Below, in pieces: positions 1 to 5,869 of a DNA stretch of 6,149 nt; position 1 is the first letter of the stretch; each line of letters begins with the position of its first letter. The notes under the pieces were generated by a model. The model was not told the DNA's origin, made no database searches, and saw only the letters and a list, made by a program, of their open reading frames with translations. The translations under genes and the position numbers were made by a program. Source of the stretch: an uncultured Sphingobacteriales bacterium (lineage in GTDB: Bacteria > Bacteroidota > Bacteroidia > Chitinophagales > Chitinophagaceae); contig CALKHN010000034.1 in the NCBI GenBank assembly GCA_937991535.1, forward strand, positions 1 to 6,149. Direction: 5' to 3'.

Positions 1-43
1 TAAAAAATATTCAACCGGGCGTGCAGCCTTTTCTCATCATTGA

Positions 44-204
44 AGGTGAGAGGAGAGAGGGAGAAGTGAGAAGTAAGAGGTGAGAGGAGAAAGCCGAAGG
101 CTGAAATCTGAAAGCCCAAAGCTGATAGCCGAAAACTGATAGCTGAAAACTGATAGCTGAAAGCCCAAAGCTGATAGCTCAAAGCCCAAAGCTGATTGCT
201 AAGG
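44..204 (+). repeat. Heptanucleotide tandem array, 23 degenerate 7-bp units
   Basis: Cutting the sequence every seven bases from position 44 gives 23 consecutive units with no phase slip. The first seven (44-92) are almost pure purine, such as AGGTGAG, AGGAGAG, AGTGAGA and GGAGAAA. From 93 the units shift to a GCTGAAA-like consensus, with GCCGAAA, GCCCAAA, GCTGATA and ACTGATA variants. Higher-order duplication is visible: ACTGATA-GCTGAAA occurs twice in a row (135-162), and GCCCAAA-GCTGATA recurs at 114 and 163, with GCCCAAA-GCTGATT at 184. The plus strand contains TGA or TAG in many units, so it is closed in all three frames. The minus strand reads open as Ser/Phe/Leu-rich peptide, but this looks like a by-product of the repeat. 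Function is unknown. Bases 1-43 to its left show no supportable gene. Confidence 0.85.
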
Positions 205-233
205 TGAAACCTGAAAATATTATCCGTCCTGCG

Positions 234-241
234 TAAATTTG
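234..241 (+). promoter_or_regulatory. Putative Bacteroidota -7 promoter element
   Basis: TAAATTTG matches the TAnnTTTG -7 consensus known for the Bacteroidota primary sigma factor. It lies 15 bases before the ATG at 257, so a transcript starting a few bases after it would have a very short leader. I see no TTG at the usual distance for the -33 element; the nearest (196-198) is too far upstream. The match is therefore half a promoter, placed directly after the heptad array. Confidence 0.4.
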
Positions 242-256
242 GAACAGCAAAAAATA

Positions 257-490
257 ATGAATATGGAAAAAGCATTTGCAGAAGGCGATCATGTTAGCTG
301 GAATTCAGAAGCAGGACATGTATCGGGCACCATCATAAAAGTGCATACTGCTGATTTTACGTACAAAGGATATACCCATCATGCCACTAAGGAGGATCCG
401 CAGTACGAAATAAAAAGCGATAAAACAGATCATATTGCAGCGCACAAAGGTTCGGCGCTGCGGAAGCTGAAAAAGAAAAAAGGGGAATAG
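257..490 (+). CDS. HVA1/DUF2945 family small Tudor-like protein
   Basis: A small soluble protein of 77 residues. It matches the pattern of the DUF2945 (HVA1, 'hypervirulence associated', Tudor-like) family: GDHVSWNSEAGHVSGTI near the start, then a charged strand, then DPQYEIKSDKTDHIAAHKGSALRKL. The DPQY...SDKTG-like...AAHK order is the family signature, and almost the whole protein is this one domain. The C-terminus is lysine-rich (KKKKGE). The family is widespread in bacteria and fungi and its molecular role is not settled; a small beta-barrel binding fold is predicted, so no specific function is claimed. An in-frame TTG at 239 would add six residues, but it overlaps the -7-like element, so the ATG at 257 is preferred; 263 is another possible start. 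No Shine-Dalgarno sequence is seen. The gene converges on the GH109 gene and has no evident link to it. Confidence 0.88.
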   Translation: MNMEKAFAEGDHVSWNSEAGHVSGTIIKVHTADFTYKGYTHHATKEDPQYEIKSDKTDHIAAHKGSALRKLKKKKGE

Positions 491-529
491 TCTGATTTGC
501 CGGGAAAATATGCTTCGCGGCAAATCAGA
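491..529. terminator. Bidirectional terminator-like hairpin between converging genes
   Basis: TCTGATTTGCCG (491-502) is repeated as its exact reverse complement at 518-529, giving a perfect 12-bp stem with a 15-base loop. It begins at the base after the HVA1 stop codon and lies 10 bases past the GH109 stop codon on the other strand. On the minus strand the stem is followed, after CTATTCCCC, by a T-run that comes from the A-rich 3' end of the HVA1 gene. On the plus strand the following tract (ATCTGTTCATTT) is only weakly T-rich. Termination should therefore be stronger for the minus-strand operon. Confidence 0.7.
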
Positions 530-539
530 ATCTGTTCAT

Positions 540-1901
540 TTAATATGTATCGTTTAACGCGAAGGTTGGTTTCCGGTACATCCATTGACCGCCGGTAAAA
601 TCGGGGAACTCCAGGGTTTGATTGCCTAACTCAATAGAACTTTCACTGAGTGGCGTAATGGCGCTCCAGGCGGCTGCATCGTACACATCCATGGGTGTTG
701 CGGTTTTTTGCTTGATGGATTCTACGAGGGCGTGAATTACGAAAAAATCCATCCCACCGTGCCCCGCACCTGCCGATTCTTTGCTCCACCTGGCCCAAAG
801 GGGATGATCATATTTATCCAACCATACTTTGGCATCGTCCCACTGGTGCGCCTTGCCCGATTTGTCTTCGATATACATTCCATTGTTTACGTCCATCCAT
901 AAACCTTGTGTGCCTTGTACCCTGAAGCCCAAAGAATAGGGCCTGGGTAAGTTGGTATCCAACTGCAGCAAAATGGTTTCACCATTGGCACAACCGATAT
1001 GGGTAGTAATAACATCTCCTAATTTAAACTTAACTTTTGCGTTGGGGTGGTTTTCTCCTCCTTTCTTTACAATATAATTATGTAATCCTCTTGCCTTGGC
1101 AGAAAAAGAATTTAAAGTAATAAAACGGTTGCCCCTGTTGATGTTGATATAGTGTGCTATAGGTCCAATGCCATGTGTAGGGTAGAGGTCGCCGTTGCGA
1201 TGAACAGAATGTTCCGTTCTCCAGCGGGCTTCGGAAAACGCTTTCTCACCAAATTCAACGCCATGTCCGTAAGGGTGAACGCCATCGTTGAATTTTACTT
1301 CGCGCAAATCGTGCTGGTATCCGCCCTGCAGGTGAATGAGCTCACCCAGCAAACCCTGGCGCACCATATTCAACACCGCCATTACGTCCCTGCGGTAGCA
1401 AACATTTTCCAGCATCATAACGTTCGCGTTGTATTTTTCAGCGGCTTTTACAACATCCCAGTGATCCTGGAGTGTGATGCCCAGTACAACTTCGGTGCCT
1501 ATGTATTTAACGCCGGCTTCTAATGCGCCAATGATCATGGGTTTGTGCCATTCCCATGGCGTTGCGATCACTATCCCATCCACTTTTTCCGTATCCAGCA
1601 TTTTTTTCCAGGAGTAATTATCACCCGTATACACAACGGGCATTTTCTTACCGGTTTTCGAAATCATTTCTTTTGCCGATTTCAGCATGCGTTCATCTAC
1701 ATCACAAATGGCTGTCACGTCTGCGTCCGCACGTCTCAGCAGCAGGTCAAGGTGGTTCTGTCCCCGCAATCCCACACCAATGATCGCCATCTTAATTTTT
1801 GGATCGGCATTTCTTTTTCCGGCGAATAAAGGAGCTGAGGGCAATACGGCAAGTGAGGCGGCTGTCAGTCCCGCATTCTTTACAAATTCTTTCCTGTTCA
1901 T
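540..1901 (-). CDS. GH109 family glycosidase (alpha-N-acetylgalactosaminidase-like, Gfo/Idh/MocA fold), exported
   Basis: A 453-residue protein of the Gfo/Idh/MocA fold, close in length and motifs to GH109 enzymes such as the Elizabethkingia alpha-N-acetylgalactosaminidase. These enzymes use tightly bound NAD+ for a redox-elimination cleavage of the glycosidic bond. Visible features are an export signal (NRKEFVKNAGLTAASLAVLPSA, Tat-like but RK instead of RR), the nucleotide-binding GVGLRG at about 43-47, EVVLG at about 137-141, NVCYRRDVMAVLNMVR at about 166-181, and the GH109 hallmark YPTHGIGP at 240-247, whose Tyr and His are active-site candidates. Likely location is the periplasm, where it would remove GalNAc-type residues. 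An upstream ATG at 1943 adds 14 residues (MLFSKQLVTRKQNH) that would precede the signal motif, so the start at 1901 is preferred. It is the last gene of the minus-strand set, 88 bases after the sialidase. Substrate and anomer specificity cannot be read from sequence, since GH109 members vary. Confidence 0.9.
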   Translation of the reverse strand: MNRKEFVKNAGLTAASLAVLPSAPLFAGKRNADPKIKMAIIGVGLRGQNHLDLLLRRADADVTAICDVDERMLKSAKEMISKTGKKMPVVYTGDNYSWKKMLDTEKVDGIVIATPWEWHKPMIIGALEAGVKYIGTEVVLGITLQDHWDVVKAAEKYNANVMMLENVCYRRDVMAVLNMVRQGLLGELIHLQGGYQHDLREVKFNDGVHPYGHGVEFGEKAFSEARWRTEHSVHRNGDLYPTHGIGPIAHYININRGNRFITLNSFSAKARGLHNYIVKKGGENHPNAKVKFKLGDVITTHIGCANGETILLQLDTNLPRPYSLGFRVQGTQGLWMDVNNGMYIEDKSGKAHQWDDAKVWLDKYDHPLWARWSKESAGAGHGGMDFFVIHALVESIKQKTATPMDVYDAAAWSAITPLSESSIELGNQTLEFPDFTGGQWMYRKPTFALNDTY

Positions 1902-1989
1902 ATGGTTTTGTTTACGGGTTACCAGTTGTTTTGAAAATAACATTGGTAACGCAGTAATGAAATTACTATAATAATGGTTCTGTATTTGT

Positions 1990-3210
1990 TTATTTCCATT
2001 TCACCACCGTAAAAACTATTTTTGAATAACCCTCTTTCTCGTATAAGATACCAATTTCTTTTTTTGATACATTCACGATATCCGAATAAGCGGAATAATC
2101 CCTTTGATCATTTTCGCTTTTAGCGATTACAAAATTCTTTTTCCATGTTTGTCCCTCATCATAGCTGATGCGCAACGTTAAATTATCCCTGCTTTTTGTA
2201 TCAGCGGCGTTACAGAAAGCGATGATGTTTTTCCTCCGCCCGGATGAACCCCGCCAGAATGAATCTTTCGGGCTGGCGTTCGGACGGGCCCCCTTCTTTC
2301 CAATGGTTAAAATGCTGCCCTGGTTAACGGGGTCGGGAAGATTCTTGTCAAAATACGTGGTATCCCAGGTGGCGCCGCCATCGCTGCTTATGGAAACGAT
2401 CCTTTCCCGGATATCTCCTTTCTGGTTGCGGCTGTTCATCATCAGCTTGTTGCGGTAGAGTTCCGTCGCCATAGATTCATTGCTTCCCGGAAGGTTAACG
2501 GTTTCACCCAGTTGGAAGGTTTTTCCATGATCGTCTGTATAAAAGCCATGTGCCTGGTAATCGGCAAACCGTGGTTGGGGATCTCCGGCAGAATGATTGG
2601 CGGCAACAAATATGCGGCCTTTGTATTTGCCACTACTGAATTGCATGGCATGGCCGGGCGTGTTGGCATAGCTGCGCCAGTCTTCCGGAAAATTATACGC
2701 ATGGTTTACCTGGGGTAGTTTGGGGCGATGTGTTTGTGTAGTGATGTTTACAGGGTCACTCCAGGTAATTCCATTATCAGTTGATGTTTTATACCAAACC
2801 TCCCTGAACCCTAAACCTTTCCTTACCTCTTCTTCGTGATTATTACCTGTATTGTAAAACAAAAATATCCTTCCCTGTGGATATGCCGGATCGGTTAAAT
2901 CCACAACAGGCGCGGGATTGCCCGCCTGCAGCGAGTCTGCGTCAACAACAGTTTGTAATGCGGTCCATGTTTTTCCTTTATCGCTGCTGTGTTTTAAAAC
3001 AATATTGATATCGCCAAAATCGCCTGCACCGTGTACACGGCCTTCGGCAAAAGCGAGGATAGCGCCATTGGGCAAACCGATAACGGCGGGGATGCGGTAG
3101 CTTTTATGTCCTTCTGTGCCCGATACAAAAACGGGAACATCTTTAACCTGCGCAAGTGCGTCGGTAATAGAAAGAAGCAAAGCGATTGCTGTAACTGCTG
3201 TTTTTATCAT
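1990..3210 (-). CDS. nanH: Exo-alpha-sialidase (neuraminidase), GH33, exported
   Basis: A 406-residue secreted or periplasmic sialidase that hydrolyses terminal sialic acids from glycoconjugates. A signal peptide covers about residues 1-20 (MIKTAVTAIALLLSITDALA, probable cleavage before QVKD). The YRIP motif at 38-41 supplies the first arginine of the triad (R39). D64 is the likely acid/base Asp and E250 the Glu partner. R268 or R270 is the second arginine, R341 the third, and Y375 in SAYSDI the nucleophile, with E391 in the following ILYE. Asp boxes (SxDxGxTW) occur at 75-82, 143-150, 275-282 and 349-356, with a degenerate one at 225-232, as expected for a six-bladed propeller. No carbohydrate-binding module is present; the protein is one catalytic domain. 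Residue roles are assigned by motif alignment from memory of the family. The neighbouring epimerase and transporter fit a sialic-acid use locus. Confidence 0.93.
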   Translation of the reverse strand: MIKTAVTAIALLLSITDALAQVKDVPVFVSGTEGHKSYRIPAVIGLPNGAILAFAEGRVHGAGDFGDINIVLKHSSDKGKTWTALQTVVDADSLQAGNPAPVVDLTDPAYPQGRIFLFYNTGNNHEEEVRKGLGFREVWYKTSTDNGITWSDPVNITTQTHRPKLPQVNHAYNFPEDWRSYANTPGHAMQFSSGKYKGRIFVAANHSAGDPQPRFADYQAHGFYTDDHGKTFQLGETVNLPGSNESMATELYRNKLMMNSRNQKGDIRERIVSISSDGGATWDTTYFDKNLPDPVNQGSILTIGKKGARPNASPKDSFWRGSSGRRKNIIAFCNAADTKSRDNLTLRISYDEGQTWKKNFVIAKSENDQRDYSAYSDIVNVSKKEIGILYEKEGYSKIVFTVVKWK

Positions 3211-3232
3211 AATACTTCTGCTTTAAAAGTTG

Positions 3233-3259
3233 ATACCGGTATTTATAAAATATTTTATA
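3233..3259. promoter_or_regulatory. Two adjacent palindromes upstream of the sialidase
   Basis: ATACCGGTAT (3233-3242) is a perfect 10-bp palindrome. It is separated by a single base from a perfect 16-bp AT palindrome, TATAAAATATTTTATA (3244-3259). Both sit in the 79-base gap before the sialidase, the nearer one 22 bases from its start codon. A central CCGG palindrome resembles a dimeric repressor site, and the AT-rich block could serve as a promoter core. No regulator gene is in the window, so the operator role is inference. Confidence 0.35.
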
Positions 3260-3289
3260 CTTATCCGCCTGAATTCACTTTTTTCCAGG

Positions 3290-4501
3290 CTATGGTTCTG
3301 CCAAATAATCATCCAGCAATTGTGCGCAATACCATTCCTGCCTGGGCAGGTGAAACGGACCTTTGAATAAATTTCCTTTGGCGGTTTGTGCAAGGCTGCC
3401 GTCGCGGTGCAGATAGCCGAACCATTCTCCGTTTTTTTTATCGTGAAAGTGCTGATAGGAATAACCATGAACGAGCTTATGCCATTCAGCATATTTTTTA
3501 TTTCCTGTTAATAAGTAAGCAAGTAAAGTGGCAATAATGGTTTCATTGTGCGGCCACCAGAACTTCATGTCCTGCCAGTATTCCTGAACGGGCTTGTTGT
3601 ATACGTCGCGGAAGTAAAGTATGCCGCCGTGCGCCGCATCCCATCCCCGTTCCCACATGTAATCAAGCATTTTACATCCCAGTTCAATCAAATGCGGATC
3701 GTTATCGCGGTATTTTGCTTCTTGTAAAATAAACCAGGCGCCTTCAATGGAATGACCGGGGTTGAGCGTTCTGCCGTCAATATGGTCAATGATGCTGCCA
3801 TCAGGCGCCACCTGTTCCATTACGCAGCGGATATCGTCTTTAACAAAATAGGTTTCTATCTCACTGATCCATTTTCCGATCAACTCATCGCAGCGTTCAT
3901 CGCCAATGGTTTCCCTCAACTGTTGTGCGGTGTTCATCATAATCATGGGCGCCCCAATTCCCCTGGATGGCCTGGTTCCTGTAAACTTGGGCTCGAGTTT
4001 TTTCTGCCCACTGGCATACGCAATGCAATTCCCAAATACTTCCCTGGCATTTTGAGCTGCTTCTTTGCTGCCGGTTGCTTTGGCAAACGCCGCTGCAGCA
4101 ATCACATAAAATGTTTCAGAAAAAAAATACCTTCTTTTACGAATCGGTCTTCCATCCCTTGTTACGTGAAAAAACATTTGTCCCCGTACCGGTTTGCCGG
4201 GGTGGTTTTCTGTATCGAAACAATGATTATTCAAAAAATCATATCCCAATTTTGCACCTTCTAACCATTCCTGCTTTTTTTCAACCGTGTTGTATAAAGT
4301 AGAAAGCAGCCAGGTTGCCCTTCCCTGTATCCACACGGCTTTATCATCGTCAATTAAACTGCCGTCTGCATCGCGCATCAGTAAAAAGCCGCCATGTTCC
4401 TTATCGAACGAACGGGGGAACCAGAAAGGTACTGTATCATTGAGCAGTTGATTGCTGTAAAATCTTTTAAGATCCCTTAAATCGTTTAGCGTATAATGCA
4501 T
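3290..4501 (-). CDS. N-acylglucosamine 2-epimerase (AGE/RnBP family)
   Basis: A 403-residue cytoplasmic enzyme of the (alpha/alpha)6-barrel AGE family, interconverting N-acetylmannosamine and N-acetylglucosamine. No signal peptide or membrane segment is seen. Family active-site features are present: R61 in WIQGRATW, H250 and E253 in NPGHSIEGAWF, H318 and E320 in KFWWPHNE, and H384 in KGPFHLPRQEW. The histidines of the NPGH and FHxPR motifs correspond to the catalytic pair of the pig and cyanobacterial enzymes. The NPGHSIE form and GPFHLPR tail favour AGE over cellobiose 2-epimerase, though the two are relatives. In Bacteroides sialic-acid loci an RnBP-type epimerase takes the NanE role, making GlcNAc from lyase-derived ManNAc; the same role is inferred here. 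An earlier ATG at 4606 would add 35 residues and overlap the transporter's end; the ATG at 4501 (MHYTLNDLRDLK) fits the family start and leaves a 67-base gap. Confidence 0.9.
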   Translation of the reverse strand: MHYTLNDLRDLKRFYSNQLLNDTVPFWFPRSFDKEHGGFLLMRDADGSLIDDDKAVWIQGRATWLLSTLYNTVEKKQEWLEGAKLGYDFLNNHCFDTENHPGKPVRGQMFFHVTRDGRPIRKRRYFFSETFYVIAAAAFAKATGSKEAAQNAREVFGNCIAYASGQKKLEPKFTGTRPSRGIGAPMIMMNTAQQLRETIGDERCDELIGKWISEIETYFVKDDIRCVMEQVAPDGSIIDHIDGRTLNPGHSIEGAWFILQEAKYRDNDPHLIELGCKMLDYMWERGWDAAHGGILYFRDVYNKPVQEYWQDMKFWWPHNETIIATLLAYLLTGNKKYAEWHKLVHGYSYQHFHDKKNGEWFGYLHRDGSLAQTAKGNLFKGPFHLPRQEWYCAQLLDDYLAEP

Positions 4502-4568
4502 GATCAGTTTTGATAAGATGGTTTTATAGTGTTGATGTATGAAACGTACTTTTTCCCATTTCCAAGAA

Positions 4569-5831
4569 TCAGGAAGGATTGTTTTTTGCAAGCTCATCAA
4601 AATCATTTGCTTTAGGCCTCAAAAAAGAAATTTGTATGATCAGCGCCACCAGAACAATAGCTGAAAGCATAGCAAAGCTTTTCCCAAGGTTTCCGGCATC
4701 GGTTGATTTTCCAAGCCAGTCTGTTACAAATGCGCCCGCAAATACACCCGTCATGTTCATTAATCCATATGCCGTTGCCCTGTATTTAGACGAAACAAAC
4801 TGGCAAAGAATAGGCATATTATTGGCGTCGAACATACCAAAACCAAAGCCAAAGCAAAAAGCGGCGCCAATTACATGAAATGTGGAATGTCCATAACCAA
4901 CCAGTAATAATGCCGGAACTGTTAGAGCCAGGCCTATGGCGCTGGTATAAATTCTGCCCCTGACATTTTTTTGAACCCAGCGGTCAGATAATATCCCCCC
5001 CAAAATTACACCCAAAAAGGAAGATGCGGCTATTGTGATTGTTGAAAGCGGCCCCGCCACCGACATGTCAATGCCGAGGTTTTTCGCGAATAAAGTAGGC
5101 AGCCAGTTTTTAACGCCCCATCCCGGAAGGCTTGGCACCGCGAAATAGAAGAGAATGATCCAAAAAGAAATATTGGAAAAAAGCAATCCCAATCCTTTAA
5201 ACAAAGAAGCTCCTCCTTTTGTGATGTTATATGTTGCAGGTGTAGCCTCCGGTGATTTTTTGTCATGTAAAAAAACAATCAATAGAAGAGAATATACAAT
5301 TCCGATGATCCCAAAATAATGAAAAGCGGATTGCCATGAATAGCTGGAAGCAATGGTAGCACCAAAGCCGCCAAGCGCCTGGCCCATGTACAAGCCGGTC
5401 ATGTGGATACCAATAGCCAGCGACCTCGTTTTTGAAGTGTGATAGTCGGCAATGAGTGAAAGTCCTGCAGGGATGTATAAAGCTTCGCTCACGCCCATGA
5501 TTGCCCTCAGCCAGTACAACTGGTTAAAGTTTTCACTATAGCCCATCATATATGTTACGCCGCTCCAGACAAAAAGGCTTATCACGATCAGCCATTTGCG
5601 GTTTACCCGGTCGGCTATCATTCCTGCTACCGGGCTCATGAAGCCGTATACCCACAGGAAGATGGACATCAGCCTCCCAAAATCTCTTGCCTCTCTTAAT
5701 TCCACGATGTCAATCATCATAGAAGGCTGCATGGTGCTGAGCATCTGCCTGTCCATATAATTGAGCAGCGCAACCACCCACAACAATCCCACCACTACCC
5801 AGGGATAGTTTTTTGAATATTTCATTTGCAT
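4569..5831 (-). CDS. MFS transporter, probable sialic acid or amino-sugar importer
   Basis: A 420-residue inner-membrane carrier with about twelve hydrophobic segments. TM1 starts near residue 10 (WVVVGLLWVVALL) and the last ends near 405. A charged central loop (about 190-210, HDKKSPEATPA) divides the two halves. MFS signatures are NYMDRQ at 24-29, motif A GMIADRVNRK at 70-79, the motif-B-type arginine R109 in LRAIMGVSEA, and a second-half motif A remnant GGILSDR at 278-284. This pattern is that of the anion:cation symporter/hexuronate-like group, which includes Bacteroides NanT-like carriers. It is the first gene of the set, directly before the epimerase, so import of sialic acid or a related sugar is inferred from context; hexuronates or other sugar acids are possible. 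ATG codons at 5831 and 5825 are both plausible starts, with no Shine-Dalgarno for either. The upstream sequence is short and then repetitive. Confidence 0.88.
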   Translation of the reverse strand: MQMKYSKNYPWVVVGLLWVVALLNYMDRQMLSTMQPSMMIDIVELREARDFGRLMSIFLWVYGFMSPVAGMIADRVNRKWLIVISLFVWSGVTYMMGYSENFNQLYWLRAIMGVSEALYIPAGLSLIADYHTSKTRSLAIGIHMTGLYMGQALGGFGATIASSYSWQSAFHYFGIIGIVYSLLLIVFLHDKKSPEATPATYNITKGGASLFKGLGLLFSNISFWIILFYFAVPSLPGWGVKNWLPTLFAKNLGIDMSVAGPLSTITIAASSFLGVILGGILSDRWVQKNVRGRIYTSAIGLALTVPALLLVGYGHSTFHVIGAAFCFGFGFGMFDANNMPILCQFVSSKYRATAYGLMNMTGVFAGAFVTDWLGKSTDAGNLGKSFAMLSAIVLVALIIQISFLRPKANDFDELAKNNPS

Positions 5832-5869
5832 GTTATCGTTTTTTTACGGCAAAGCGCACAGTGTCTCCG

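Noticed and set aside
3..83. Plus-strand frame open from the window edge, reading KNIQPGVQPFLIIEG then running into the heptad array and stopping at 81-83
   Set aside because: The first 15 or so residues could be the tail of an upstream gene, but the piece is too short to tell, and the minus strand of the same bases is also open. I cannot support it as a CDS.
1152..1829. Overlapping plus-strand open frames opposite the GH109 gene
   Set aside because: They are antisense to a well-supported gene with clear family motifs, and their translations show no domain pattern.
1953..1967. Small hairpin AGTAAT-GAA-ATTACT between the sialidase and GH109 genes
   Set aside because: The 6-bp stem is all A/T except for one pair and has no T-run, so it is too weak to call a terminator or operator.
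3752..4264. 170-residue plus-strand open frame opposite the epimerase
   Set aside because: It is the longest antisense frame, but it lies wholly within the epimerase and has a cysteine/histidine/phenylalanine-rich composition typical of complement reading.
4502..4606. N-terminal extension of the epimerase from the ATG at 4606
   Set aside because: The added 35 residues would overlap the transporter's coding end by 38 bases and do not resemble the family start; MHYTLNDLRDLKRFY at 4501 does.
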